Shown: in pieces, positions 46,748-58,523 of the stretch
Layout of the letters: each line of letters starts with the position of its first letter
Numbering within the stretch: the first letter of the stretch is position 1
NCBI GenBank assembly: GCA_947000775.1
Contig: CAMQGK010000567.1
Span: 18,215,001-18,279,000 of the forward strand
Reading direction: 5' to 3'
Length of the DNA: 64,000 nt
Source: Pterois miles
Lineage: Eukaryota; Chordata; Actinopteri; Perciformes; Scorpaenidae
Made by a program: the position numbers and the translations under genes
The notes under the pieces: generated by a model
The model's database searches: none
What the model was told of the DNA's origin: nothing
Seen by the model: only the letters and a program-made list of their open reading frames with translations

Positions 46748-48343
46748 GTAAGAGAAAATCATTAAAACCAACTTTGGGGGTAGAACCGGTCGCTGTAGCG
46801 GTTAAACTCCTCGTACGGGACCGACAACAAAGCGCGGCGCACTAACGTTAACCGCTAGTTAGCTGCTAAGTTAGCCGTCTCGGCTAGCCCGGACGAGCAT
46901 CATTGTTCGCTGGAGTTGTATGGGCCGTTTGTTATGGGTCATGCTTGTGTTGTCGCTCCATCACTTTACAGTCGGTCCAGCAAACGAAGCCAACAACTGG
47001 AGAGAAAACAACCAACAATAAGTACAAACAAACAACATTAATCGTGTTTGTTTTATTTTTAAGGCGCTAACCAGCATTCGTCCTTGATCATTTCTCCAGC
47101 TCGCTGATTTTGTCTTGTGTAACGCTAGTGATATCTGCCACTAATTCTTTATTTTCAGCTTTAAAAAGTACGAAACTAACTTTGTTCACATGTCTTTAAA
47201 AGGGCACCGACTTTCACGATGCCTCAGCTGTTATTTTCTGTACATATTTGCTCGATTTGTGGTGTTCATCAAGCGTACGTCTGCTGCTGTTATTGCATGG
47301 CCATATTAATTATTGCCTGATCCTGCATCACAAAGAAGAAGGGCCCCGCAAGAGTGGTTAGCCAAATGGTTAGCTAGGTAGCTAATTGTATAGCGAGGAA
47401 GCTTGGTAGTTTTTTAAGAAATGGACGCATACCACGGGTCCCCTCAGCACACCATTTGTCTATTCAAACCCTTTTGAGAAAGCTGTAGTTAGTAGTAGTG
47501 GTTGAAGTCTTGTTTTATTTATTAAAAGTTGGCTTTTTGTTAGCTGAGTTGGTCATTGCTGCTAGCTCACCATCAGAGCTGAAGGCATTTGGCAGCAGTT
47601 AGATAGCACTCATTAGCTAGATGTGTCTCTCATGCGGTGGCTAAAGATGGCTGTAGATCATGAAATTATTATTTAATATACATTTTAATGTGACTTAAAC
47701 TGAAAAAATATAGGAAAATGGGAAATTGTGAGACACCACCTCAACATTTGGCTACCTTCATCATAGCTAATTGCATGTAATATCTGCATTAAACATCAGG
47801 CTCAGAGCTGCTACAAAACATGCATTTGTTTATGCAACAGCCACGTAATTACACAGTCTTTCTAATGCCTGTCTGTCAGTGTGCACTCTCATTGGCAGAT
47901 AAGCTCATGCAAATAGGATGACTGGGTTAGACAGGCCCATCAAACAGATTAACACACAAGTTCAATCCTCTCATTACTCATCTCATGTTGTGTCTAGCGT
48001 TGCAGCCTTTGACCTTTTTGCCCTGTAAAAATACTGTACAAACACACTGTAATCAAACAGAGAATTTTGTACTCTGTAGTAGTTTTGCTTCTTTCCACTT
48101 GTCATCGTGCCAGACTGCAGCCCTTTTCTTGACCCACAAAACCGTCAGTTTTAATCCGTCTAAGCGCCCAGTTGTGAGATCAGAGGCCGTGACACTGATT
48201 CCTGAAGACTGAGCTTAACTGGCTCTTTAATTGTTGTCTGTGATCTATAATTTGTTTGTATCGTCACAGACTGATATTGTCTCCATAAAAGTGAGTCCTT
48301 ATTACTTTTCCTAACTGCTGTTTGTTTGTTTTTTCCCTCATAG
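46748..48343 (+). other. znf281: znf281 intron 1
   Basis: This 1.6 kb intron is bounded by GTAAGAG and CCCTCATAG. The 5' part is CpG-containing and promoter-like. A perfect octamer ATGCAAAT (47907-47914) sits next to AGATAAG and ATTGG cores. The 75-codon frames here have no protein similarity that I recognise. Confidence 0.6.
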
Positions 48344-48392
48344 GATGACACTGATTGCCACCCCATAGTTTTCTTGCCCGCTGGCATCCACC

Positions 48393-48797
48393 ATGAACAT
48401 CATTCAAGACAAACTAGGCAATGAATACCTGCGCTCCAATGGGAGCATGGACTCCAATTTCGGCCCTGGCATGATAATGTTCAGCCACCTCCCCCCGGTG
48501 ACCAGCTTCACCCGGCTGGCTGCCCACTCCGTCATGCAGGATCTTCCACCGCAAGAAATGATCTTGAAGAAGGAGCGTGACTCGCCTGACTGCAGCATGG
48601 GCACCCAGGGTGGCCGCATGGGTTGTGCGGGGGTGGGAGACTATGTTCACGCCATGGGCATCAAGCAGGAGAAGCTGTCAGAGCATGATTATCGCCTGCC
48701 GGTTTATCCCGGAGGGCTGGGGAAGAGCACAGAGCTGCTGGAGGTGACAGTCAGTAACAACCAGAGCCTGCTGGTGCATGACCTCAACATGGGCAAC
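48393..48797 (+). CDS. znf281: znf281 coding exon 1 (exon 2): N-terminal regulatory region of zinc-finger protein 281
   Basis: This exon encodes residues 1-135 of a GC-box-binding C2H2 transcription factor of the ZNF281/ZBP-99 type. The acceptor CATAG is followed by 49 bases of leader and ATG in a strong context (CCACCATGA). MIMFSHLPPVTSFTR at 27-41 matches the mammalian ZNF281 motif MVMFNHRLPPVTSFTR, which ZNF148 lacks; this decides the assignment. LKKE (58-61) and IKQE (90-93) fit the SUMO acceptor pattern psi-K-x-E, and an IKQEK motif is also present in human ZNF281. The N-terminus is much shorter than in human, lacking the long Gly/Ser, Pro and His runs. The exon ends GGCAAC|GTAAGT at a codon boundary; reading on would meet a stop 24 codons later. 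Confidence 0.93.
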
Positions 48798-48834
48798 GTA
48801 AGTACCACTGATAGGACGGCTGATGTACTTGAGT

Positions 48835-49180
48835 TTAGAGCTGAAACAATGAGTAGATTGACAGAAAATTAATCACCAATAATCATTGTAATTCATTTAT
48901 TGTTAATTTTCACTAAAAAACCCTCCACACATCCTCTGGTTGCAGCTTCTCCAGTGTGAATATTGGCTGTTTCTCTTTGTTATAACATTGTAAACTGAGT
49001 GTCTTTGAGTTTTTGACTGTTGGTTTCACAAAACAAAATTTTATTATTATTATTACTATTATTATTTTACATCATATAGACCAAATGACTTACTGATCAT
49101 AAAGAATCTGCAGCTTATTTTAGAATGAAAATGATGACAATTTACAGCCTTAATCAAGTGATTAATGATAAATTTGCAGA
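48835..49180 (+). repeat. Repeat family F copy in znf281 intron 2
   Basis: AGAGCTGAAACAATGAGTAG, GTAAACTGAGTGTCTTTGAG and ATAGACCAAATGACTTACTG have the same order as the 22.2 kb copy. Confidence 0.65.
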
Positions 49181-49208
49181 TAAAATCTCATTCACAAAAA
49201 GTAAAGCT

Positions 49209-49525
49209 GAGGGCTGCAATTATTATTTTCACTGTTGATTAATCTGTGGATTATTTTCTTGATTATTTGTTTGGCCTATTAAATGTCAGAAAATAATGAA
49301 AAATATTGATCAGCGTTTCCCAAAGCCCAAGATGACGTCCTCAAATGTCTTATTTTGTCCATAAATCAAAGATATTCATTTTACTGTCATAGAGGAAAGA
49401 AACAAGATCATTTCATATTTGAGAGGCTGGAATCAGTGAATTTAGACTTTTTTTTTTTCTCTATAAAAATGACCCAAACCAATTAATCAATTATGAAAAT
49501 AGTTGGAGATCAATTTAATATTTGA
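49209..49525 (+). repeat. Repeat family G, copy 1
   Basis: GGGCTGCAATTATTATTTTC, AAATGTCAGAAAATAATGAA and TGATCAGCGTTTCCCAAAGC align with the copy at 52110. Confidence 0.75.
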
Positions 49526-51805
49526 CATTTAGAGCTCCCCAAAAGAGATGACTTTGCCATCTGAAAGGCTCAAATTATATTCAGGATTATATTAACGATG
49601 AAATTGTTTATGGATGAGAGTATATTGAATAGGCTGCTCTTGGTTATGTTGTGGAAACACTGTGAACACCCCCACCTCCAGGTTGGATGACATTACATAA
49701 CGCTGCTTTCGTTCCAACTTGTTTTAAATGGTTGAATGATGCTGAATTGGTTCACGTTTTTGGTTCACTTGCTAAAGTTGATGCATAATTTCTAAGCATG
49801 TAAGAGATGATCTCATAGATATGTTATAGCTATAGTCTGCACGTTTTTTAAATCAGACATTTACAGAGAGGTACATATCAGTGTCTATACCAGCTAGATC
49901 ATCACTGAAAATGTCCTGGAAAAGTCCTGGAAAATGATCTCAGGAAATAATGGGAATCCCGAACAGGTAGAAATCAATATCCATAAGAAATAAGAGTAGT
50001 ACAACATTCATATTTCACACCATCAGTTGTCCCCCCAACCTCCTAACTGCCCTGCAACCAACACTGAGATAGGTGAAAAATATTGACTTATCTTAAGTCA
50101 GATAATGTCACCAGATATCACATTTAGAGTTCTTATGAAAGTTAAAAGATTTGTGGCCTCAAGTACTCTCTTCCAGGCCCCTCAGCACCTCCTGGTTCAG
50201 CTCATTTCTACGAGCCACAGCATTGTTGGTATGCAGTATTTAAACATGCAATGCACTGTTTCTAGAGTGAGAGAAAATGTGGAGGTTTCCATCAATATTA
50301 GTGCTATCAGTCTTTTTGTTGCAGTTGATCCAGCTAGTGATATTTTTCCTCTGAGATATGGTTGGATTAGTCATAACCCCATTATTTTTAAATGGTCTTT
50401 ATAAAGCTTCATAGAAAGTCTTGAAAGTTGGCAAAATGCTTAAGTTGAACAGGTTAGGGACAGTTGGGCGAAATGTTAAAATATTTCCAACCGGCCATCA
50501 TCAGCCGGCTTACGGATATATTCATTCTAACAATCACCCTGGTTTGTTTGAAGTAATTCATTATTTCACAGAGTTACGTGTGCAAATATGCTGCCTCTCC
50601 ACATAATTTCTCCCGCTGTCTCTCTCTGCTCGCAGAGCGACTGAGCGGCTCTTGTTCTTCATAGGCAGGCCGTTAAATAACAAAATAAAGCGATACACTC
50701 AGCTAATTGCTAATAACTGATTTGTCTCCCTAGATAGGAATATGGTTGAATTTGAAAATACTCTTTGAAAAATACTTGATTTTCAAAATAATCTTGTTTC
50801 GTGTACACAATCATTCATATAAACCAAGAAGTATCTTAATAAACTTAAATGGGACGATCTGTCGCCCTATATCATATTGTGATCTAAACATACAAGCGAA
50901 GTTAATATTAACAGCTGGTAAAATAAACAAAGTAAAAATATACTAATGTTGTCCTCAACTAAAGAAAGTCTCCTTAAAGAATCACACAAAAGCACCTCTT
51001 TAAATCTTGTATTTACCACAGAAGTTTCTTGTAAATAAGTCATTCAGCGTGAAAATTGGTTCAAGAAATCTTAGTCGGTTGAGACCAAAACGACTGATAA
51101 CTAACTGACCGAGAAGGGACAACACTACAATATACATTGATTGCTGTAGATATAAAGGAATTCTTTAATTTTCATTTTTCACAATTGCATTTATAGTAAC
51201 AGTTTAGATGTGACAATAAATCCTTTAAGAGTCTGGAAATGTTTGGTTTAGTGCTTGAATTTGTATGAACCCTGTTATAGGCTTTTCCTTTTGTGCATTG
51301 TTGCAGTTTTTGCATTTCTTAACATTACCAATGGAGAATCAAATATGTGTAATACACAACCCAGATTTTTTGAATGATTTACGCTACGTTTGCGCTGTGT
51401 TGTGAAGCAGCTGATATTTTGTAGCCTGAGAGGACGGCTGCAGGGGAGGAGCTTGCATGCAATCATTTATGGTGACATAAATCTACCGACTGCTTCAGAT
51501 GCAAAATATAAATGAGCCCCCCCCTTCTCTGGCTAGATGGATGATGTCATCCAGCCTCAGCATGAATGAAAACGTCCTGGCAAGGACACAGCTGTCTTGT
51601 TTGAGCTTGCACTTCACTTCAGATGCCTTTTGTGCACATTCAAATAGAAATACACACAACCACACACTTCTAACAATAGCCTGGCATCAGAGGTCATCAC
51701 GGCCTCTAGATGCAAGTTTGTTGAAAAACCGAATGAATTATTGTCTTCACAGGGCCAGATTTTATTTTTAATTGTCTACTCAAGGACAGTTTATGTGTAG
51801 AATTA

Positions 51806-52075
51806 GGGCTGCAACTAATAATTATTTTCACTTTTGATTAATCTGTTTTTTTCCTTGATTAATCGATTAGCTGTTTGGTTTATAAAATGTCAGAAAATGG
51901 TGAAAAATTAGCAAAAACAAAGTTGTCCTGTTTTTTTTTTTTTTTTGTTTTTTTACTGCTTTCTGGCATTGTATAGACCAAATGACTAATTTAACATCAA
52001 GAAAATAATTGGCAGATTAATTGATAATAAAAATGGCAATTTACAGCATCAATCACATGAATATAAATTTTCATT
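51806..52075 (+). repeat. Repeat family G/F composite, copy 2
   Basis: It starts GGGCTGCAACTAATAATTAT like family G, then after a T-rich stretch ends TATAGACCAAATGACTAATT and AAAATAATTGGCAGATTAAT like family F. The two families may be halves of one element. Confidence 0.65.
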
Positions 52076-52109
52076 TTCTTCAGGGGTCCCCAGTTTTCCA
52101 GTCATTGAA

Positions 52110-52440
52110 AACTATGGCTGCAACTAATGATTATTCTCATTGTCAGTTAATCTGTTGATTATTTCCTTGATCAATCGATTAGTTGTTTGGTCTATATAAT
52201 GTCAGAAAATGGTGAAAAATGTTGATCAGTGTTTCCCAAAGCCTGAGATTACACCCCCAAATGTCTTGTTTTGTCCGCAACTCAAAGATATTCAGTTTAC
52301 TGTCATTGAGGAGGAAAGACCAAGTCAGATTTAAGAAGCTGGAATCAGATGACTTTAATATTTTATTTTCTTAAAAAAAAATACTCAAACCAATTAATTG
52401 ATTATCAAAATAATTGCTGATTAATAGTTGGCAGGTCTTT
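52110..52440 (+). repeat. Repeat family G, copy 3
   Basis: GGCTGCAACTAATGATTATT, TGTTGATCAGTGTTTCCCAA, AAGATATTCAGTTTACTGTC and AAACCAATTAATTGATTATC match copy 1 in order. Confidence 0.75.
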
Positions 52441-53201
52441 GTAACTCTATTAGGATATTATTTTAACACAGCACGTTTTACATTTTTCAGTCTGGCTCTC
52501 ATGATTATTTTTTTAGTAGAGTTATGTTGATGAAATAAGCCCTACAATCTGTAGTTATTTTGTTGTGCTCCCAAATTTACTTAACTCTCACACTGATGCC
52601 ACTTTTTGTGAGAAAATAGTAGAAGTTGGACTGGTTATTTCATTTTGCATAGATTTACTCTGATTTTTAACCCAAACATTGTGCTGATTTTGAGAACAGC
52701 AGGTGCACCCACATTTACCCTGTCAGCCTCCATATGGCACTGAGGTGCAGCTTGTTCACTGGGAAAGAGAGGGAAGATAAACAGAGAGAAGAAAAGGGGG
52801 AATTGGGGACCTATTTTCCCTCCGTCTATAATAAAAACAACACAGATTGTGATAAAGTTTAGTGAAGAGCTTCTGAGTAGTATGTGAGGTGAGCAGTTTG
52901 TTTGTTTCTTTGGTTAAAATAGAGGATGGAAAGCTCTCATATTAAATTACAGGCTGCGTATGCAGAGAGGCCATAAATTTAAGGCATTGTTATTGCGCTC
53001 ACTAGAACCACGTCTTGCACAACAAGTTTCCAGCAGACAATCACTAGACAAGTGCGCAAGTGTTTTGTTTGTCTGAATGAACAACAAACATGGATGCGTT
53101 GAGTAGTTTTTAGACTGAAGGCCCTTAACCTTCAATCAAGTAAATTCCCCGTCGCGGATCGCTCTCACGGCCCGTTCCCTCTCCCTTTGTCATCCTCACA
53201 G

Positions 53202-53303
53202 CTGCCGAGTCAGTTAGGAAAGGAGCCCACTGGGAGAAAAGGTCGAAGGTCAAATGGTGATGGACAGGAGGGTAAACCAAGAAAGAAGAGAAGCGAGGCT
53301 AAG
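53202..53303 (+). CDS. znf281: znf281 coding exon 2 (exon 3): short basic linker
   Basis: This exon is 102 nt (34 codons, phase 0 at both ends) between the acceptor CCTCACAG and the donor AAG|GTTTGT. The peptide starts LPSQLGKEPTGRKGRRSNGD and ends KPRKKRSEAK, matching in character the Lys/Arg-rich region that precedes the fingers in human ZNF281. It probably acts as a nuclear localisation signal. Because its length is a multiple of three, skipping it would keep the frame, so an isoform lacking the basic linker is possible. The exon is too short to show as a long open frame; it is identified from splice sites, frame and composition. Confidence 0.85.
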
Positions 53304-54408
53304 GTTTGTCATATATTTTATATATCTGAGCGTATTCATATTTTTCCATTGTAAGTCCTTGACAAAGAAGCATTCATTATTGCACATAAAAAGACATTAC
53401 TTATGGAGACAAAGAAAAGTATCTTAATATTTTTTATATATATTCAAGATAAGTTAGGGCTGCTAGTCGATAAATATGTAATTGTGATTAATCGTACATT
53501 TTTTTCTGTTTAAAATGTATCATAAATGAAGATTTGCCAAGTAGTTAATACTCTTATCAACATGGGAGTGGACAATATGTTGCTTTATGCAAATGTATGT
53601 ATATATTATTAGAAATCAGTTAACAACACAAAACAATGACAAATATTGTCCAGAAACCCTCACAGGTTCTGCATTTAGCCTAACAAATATGCTCAAATCA
53701 TAACGTGGCAAACTGCAGCCCGGCAACAACAGCTGTCAGTGTGTCAGTGTACTGACTTGACTATGACTTGCCCCAAACTGCATGTGTCTGTCATGTCTGT
53801 AAAGGGGAGACTCGTGGGTACCCATAGGGCCCATTTTCATTCAGATATCTGGAGGTCAGGTCAGAGGTCGAGGGAGCTTTGCCATTTTTTCTAAGCCCAC
53901 CAAAATTTAACACAAATTTGGAGCGTTAGTTAACCTCCTTCACAAAACGCTAGTATGACATGGTTTATACCAGTGGATTCCTTAGGGTTACTAGTTTCAT
54001 ATGATACCAGTTTCTCCACTTAAGCTTTAAAATTGAGCCTGCTACAACCTAAAAGTTGCATTTATGCTTTAAAGAAATTAGTGGTGTTAAAACAAATTTG
54101 TGTTATTGCATCAACTTCGACAGCCTTATGATAAACACCATTACATTCCTGTTTTTTGTCAAATAAGAACAAAGTAATGAGCCTTATCTGTAAAGTAATG
54201 CATTAATAATTTCCAATAAAATAATTTTTATATCACAAAAAATACTTGATTTTGTCTACTTTACTGTTTTAATTGTTAGCATGATTTTTAAAAACTTGGA
54301 TAGTGTTCATACGTATCAATAATAGTATGATCCTTTAAATAGATCCAGATGACACAGAAGGCAACTGACTGAATTTGACCTCTGTGTTTCTCCATTATTG
54401 TTCTACAG
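53304..54408 (+). other. znf281: znf281 intron 3, mostly an interspersed repeat
   Basis: From about 53455 to 54130 the intron is one copy of the repeat family also found at 14755, 26790 and 31310. It opens AGGGCTGCTAGTCGATAAAT and contains GTAAAGGGGAGACTCGTGGG and AAATTTGGAGCGTTAGTTAA. Nothing else is recognised. Confidence 0.7.
53457..54080 (+). repeat. Interspersed repeat family D, copy 4
   Basis: It contains TGTCTGTAAAGGGGAGACTC, AAATTTGGAGCGTTAGTTAA and ATTGAGCCTGCTACAACCTA, in the same order as copy 3 (31.7-31.85 kb). It lies in znf281 intron 3. Confidence 0.75.
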
Positions 54409-54535
54409 CAATCAATGATGCTGGATGCAGATGGAGGCAGCCTGTCGCCGGGAACCAAGCCTCACATCTGTGAGCACTGCGCTGCATCCTTCAGAAGCTC
54501 CTATCACCTACGCAGACACGTCCTCATCCACACAG
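54409..54535 (+). CDS. znf281: znf281 coding exon 3 (exon 4): zinc finger 1
   Basis: This exon encodes residues 170-211 plus one base. The acceptor TTCTACAG is followed by QSMMLDADGGSLSPGTKPHI, then finger 1 with Cys190, Cys193, His206 and His210 (CEHCAASFRSSYHLRRH), nearly identical to the first finger of ZNF281. The exon ends in the linker at HT plus G, before the donor GTATTG. The sequence before the finger (LSPGTKPHIC) resembles human LSPSQKPHIC. In this family the four fingers together bind G-rich DNA. Confidence 0.94.
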
Positions 54536-56901
54536 GTATTGTAGTGTGCAAATTTCCAACATGAAGCTCATATGTTCTCCTTCATGTGTTTCTTGATGTC
54601 GTGTTTTATCACTTTTTTGATAATAGCACAAAGCGAAAAGTCATTATTATGCCAGCTGAAGAAACTAAAATTGATATTCTTGCTGCTTGCTTATCCAACA
54701 TTATCTTCAGGTAGTTCTGAGCTCTGAGGCCTTGAGCATCACAGATGTAGGGCGGCCCCCCCGAACATTGATCATCAGATCATCATTTGCCCTTTTTTTG
54801 CTGCATCTTTGTACACAGAGCATCTCAGGATAGTAGCATGGCAATTTGTCAACTTTTACAAGTCAAGTCTCGATCATATTACCGTGAAGGAGACAAGGGT
54901 AGCACGACTCATTTCTTTATGCTGCTCAGACGCTCTCAGCTCCGTTAGCAAAGTCAGCTAAACCACTTTCAGACCAGTCGTCCACAGACTCTCACACAGT
55001 TAGAGCAGAGCCTGCCATCAGTGTTTTTTTCTTCCTTTTTTTACAGTAATCAGAGCATAGCTATAAAGATAACAAACAAATAGATAATAGTTACAAACAA
55101 GGCAGCACTTTTCTGCCTTGTTAGCATTGTGACCTGCACAGACTTCTGTTAGCAAACAAGCTATACCTGCCTCGGAGATTTCATACAAATCTTAACAGAA
55201 AGAATGGCCCGCAGGGGCCAACGGGCCATGTTTTTTGTTCTGTTCTAGGTTTCTATTTTCACATTGTGAGCACTTAGGTCGAGGCTGACGATCGAACTGT
55301 ACAATGTGAGCACATAAATCGTGAGCTTTGGTTTTACATCACAAATGATCTACTCGTACAGTAGGAATTACACAACAACATTTCTAAAATCCTACAGCGT
55401 ATGCCCAAAACAAACAAACAGAACAAGAACTTCAGCTATCCATCTTTTGTTCCATTCAGCTCTGTACTGTACATCCTGACTGCTGCAGGGTTGCTGCTTT
55501 CAGCCCGTTTGTTCTCCACTGGACTTGTGTGAGGTTGTTGCTGCAGTATGACTGTTTCAAGTTGGAATATAATCAACTTTTAGAGAAACGCAACTTGACA
55601 GGCAATCACATAACCAGCGATCTGGAGCTTCACAACCCAGCCGTGAGGGAATAAAAGACGTTAATCCTCGTTCGGTCGCTTGGTGTTACTGGGCCATTAA
55701 CTGACAATTTCTCACTACTGCAATGCCTGATTTAGTGTGAATGTAGCTTAATGTAGGCTGTTATGGGAGGTGAGTATGGGGCAAATGGTCAGAGAAGGGA
55801 ACAGTATATTTGTCATAATCGTAGGTACAGTGTTTTGAAGAAATAACATCAGTAGTAATGTTCACTGTGCTTAAGAAGAAAATAGTTAAGTCACTGCATC
55901 TGCCAGAAGTGTCGGCTCTGAATATCCTGATTTGGGTGAAATTGTAGCCAAGCATACTAATGGAGGATGAAAAACCAGGTTCTCGAGGACCAACATTGAT
56001 TACCACTCGCTTGTACTACTGTATTATAATGCACAAATGCGTGTTATATTCTTTTTGTTTTGTGTCAAATTGTAAGCCAGACTCCTTCCTTGTGACTCGA
56101 CACCAGACTGATTTATTCACTTATTTGAGAATCACTCTTGTTTTCGTCATTCAAACAGATCTTTCGCGTTCACCTCAGAATGTTAAATAATTGCTTTCAG
56201 CACAAAACTGCCACAGTTCACAGTTTGGTGATTTTAGGAAATCAATTTTAAAAGTGGAATGTCAGCTGGAGGTCATGCATGATTGATCCCTTTATTTATT
56301 GAGATTTTTTGGCTCATTCTTCCAGAATGATGAATCATCTGCTGTATGGTCTATTTTAGTTTGTGCTCTTTTCACAATTTCTTGACAAATATTAATGTGT
56401 TGACTACTGTATGAGAAAACTTGTCAGCCAGTTATGTTGTGAGAAAAAAGATTTTCTAAAGTCAGACTTCTGTGTTGGATTAGAATAGATTTAATCATTC
56501 AAAGTTTTTCATTCAACAAAATAATGAACTGTATCCGTAGTCATTGCTGATGTAGTTAAAGGGATGAAAACAATGTCATGAAGGCCCGTGAAATAAAATA
56601 TAGTCATGGTTGGAAAGTATTTTTTGTGCATCTGCCACTCAGTAGATTAGAATTGATTTTTAGGCTGGTGAGTGAAGCAAATCTAGGAGCCACTTACACA
56701 TTTTTACCAGCAATTGGCTGGTGGCTGGTGCCAATTACCAGCCCTGAATGCAATCCATTGCAATATCCATGCAACTACTTTTGGTGAAGAGTGGGCCAAG
56801 TGACTGGATTGCATTACGTTGTGCAGGTTACAGAAGAATGATAATGACCATCTAGGGGATGAAACATTGAAAGTGTTTACATCTCTGTGGTTTTGTTTCA
56901 G
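54536..56901 (+). other. znf281: znf281 intron 4
   Basis: No gene is seen in this 2.4 kb. Two small perfect inverted repeats occur: AACAAGGCAG / CTGCCTTGTT at 55096-55105 and 55113-55122, and ATGGCCCG / CGGGCCAT near 55204-55230. Otherwise the sequence is unremarkable. Confidence 0.6.
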
Positions 56902-56985
56902 GTGAAAGACCCTTCAGATGCAATCAGTGCAACATGAGTTTCATTCAGAAATATCTTCTCCAGCGACACGAGAAAATCCACAGTG
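56902..56985 (+). CDS. znf281: znf281 coding exon 4 (exon 5): zinc finger 2
   Basis: This 84-nt exon starts in phase 1 and encodes exactly one finger. The acceptor TTTCAG is followed by GERPFRCNQCNMSFIQKYLL and the end of finger 2, with Cys218, Cys221, His234 and His238. The linker stops at HSG, whose Gly codon is split by the donor GTGAGT. As a symmetric exon of one finger, its skipping would remove finger 2 and keep the frame. Confidence 0.94.
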
Positions 56986-57084
56986 GTGAGTGCTAACCAT
57001 CTGTACTGTCTCTGCTATAACCTGCAAGTCGCTGTGTTCTTGTAATGACAGCTAACCTTGAGCTTTGCCGTTTCTGTAATGCAG

Positions 57085-57203
57085 GAGAGAAGCCATTCAG
57101 CTGTGACCAGTGTAACATGCGTTTCATTCAGAAGTACCACATGGAGAGGCACAAGAGGACTCACAGCGGAGAGAAGCCGTACAGATGTGAGACCTGCCAA
57201 CAG
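57085..57203 (+). CDS. znf281: znf281 coding exon 5 (exon 6): zinc finger 3 and first half of finger 4
   Basis: The acceptor AATGCAG follows a 99-base intron. The exon completes Gly240, then encodes finger 3 (Cys246, Cys249, His262, His266; CDQCNMRFIQKYHMERH), the canonical linker HSGEKPY and the cysteine pair of finger 4 (Cys274, Cys277). It ends CQQ|GTCAGT in phase 0, so the intron splits finger 4 between its zinc-binding Cys pair and its helix. Frame continuity with both neighbours is exact. Confidence 0.94.
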
Positions 57204-58523
57204 GTCAGTGAGCTGCTGATTATCACGATTATCTAATGTGATATTTTATATATCAAGAACTTGAAAGGGACTCTATTTAAGAATCAGAAATTGCTTGTTA
57301 ATAGTGACATCTGCGATGGTTTAGTCAATGACAGTCAGCGTCCTGTTGCTCGCGCTTATGCTCTCACTACTGACACACACAAGACTGATCGCGATTGACA
57401 GGCATCATGTTGATTATCTTTAGCAATATTAGCAGCTAAAACCACAATATCACTGCATATTTTGAATGCTTGGCAGTATTGTTAGCTTACCAAACGAAGG
57501 TCCCTATATGAATCAATGTTGATATTAGCGCTAACTTTTCCTGTTTCAGTTTCTTAACCACGGTGTGAAGGCACCGGGGAGATACCGTAGTTTTGGTCTC
57601 CTGGGCCGGAGTCGATAACGTTACTTGCTCCAAAGTTAACCCCCGTCACTCCGCTCAGCTGCCGGGAAAAAAAAAATACGGGAAACCTCTGTCACTTGTT
57701 TTCTCACACACTCGCCGCTGCTCGCTTTCTCTTGCTTCACCATTCACTTCCCACATGCACACACACTCCCACAACACTAGTTTTACCCCGTTTTCGGTCA
57801 CATTCCTGTCCTGCAAGATGGGCTGCGCTAGAAGAGTTTGTTTTGAGTTGTGGTGGAGGCTGGTCGGTTGTTGGCATTATTGGACTCCACGGCTAAGGCA
57901 CATGCAAGCGCACATTAGAATCGACCCGGATGCTCCAAAGCTTTGACCACTGCCAACAAATCACTATTTGAATGCTTCGTTTTTTACTATTTTTTACATA
58001 CAAGTATGTATTAATAATAATATAGAAATGCCGAAATAACCCATGAAATAAGAAATAATCCCACCACATTATTAATATTCCACATTAATTATTGTTAGTT
58101 CTTCTCAGACGGATATCAGCGTTTGTTATATGGAGAGGTGTTTGTGGGTACAGCAGTGCGGCGGCGGCGCTGTCCCGGGCACTGAAACAGGAGATAGAGA
58201 CGGACAGATAGAAGAACATATCGGTTTGCTGCAGTGAATAGCTTTGATTACCTTCAAATATTTCTCACCAAAGCTTTGAAGCCCAAAAAAGGGTATTCAG
58301 GAAAGCTGTAGCGCATGTTGTCACATCTGTTGGGTTTTTCCTGTAAAAACGGGCCTGGATTCTTCACATTAAAAGCAGTCTACAGGCTGATTGAGGGAGA
58401 AGGTTAAATTTTTTAGTTTATGTTACAACCTGCTCACATATTGGCAATAAAAAATGATTTACATGCGTAAAAAAGCTACATACAGTCCCATTAATAACCA
58501 ATATTTGGTGTTATTCCCTTCAG
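57204..58523 (+). other. znf281: znf281 intron 6, probably largely a teleost interspersed repeat
   Basis: Between about 57310 and 58390 the sequence (for example GACAGTCAGCGTCCTGTTGC and CAGCAGTGCGGCGGCGGCGC) resembles a repeat I recall from many perch-like fish genomes. No second copy exists in this window to prove it. The 117-codon frame at 57593-57946 lies inside and is treated as repeat sequence. Confidence 0.4.

Larger units (their letters stand above)
48798..53201 (+). other. znf281: znf281 intron 2, packed with ATTAATCGATTA-type repeats
   Basis: This 4.4 kb intron carries four related AT-rich interspersed repeats (about 48835-49180, 49209-49525, 51806-52075 and 52110-52440). Copies start GGCTGCAACTAATGATTATT or close variants, or its complement. 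The rest (49.5-51.8 and 52.45-53.2 kb) shows no gene or clear repeat. The 60-99 codon frames in it have no recognisable similarity. Confidence 0.8.

Noticed and set aside
57593..57946. 117-codon frame in znf281 intron 6 as a cassette exon
   Set aside because: It lies within sequence resembling an interspersed repeat, is not needed for frame continuity, and is absent from the known protein family.
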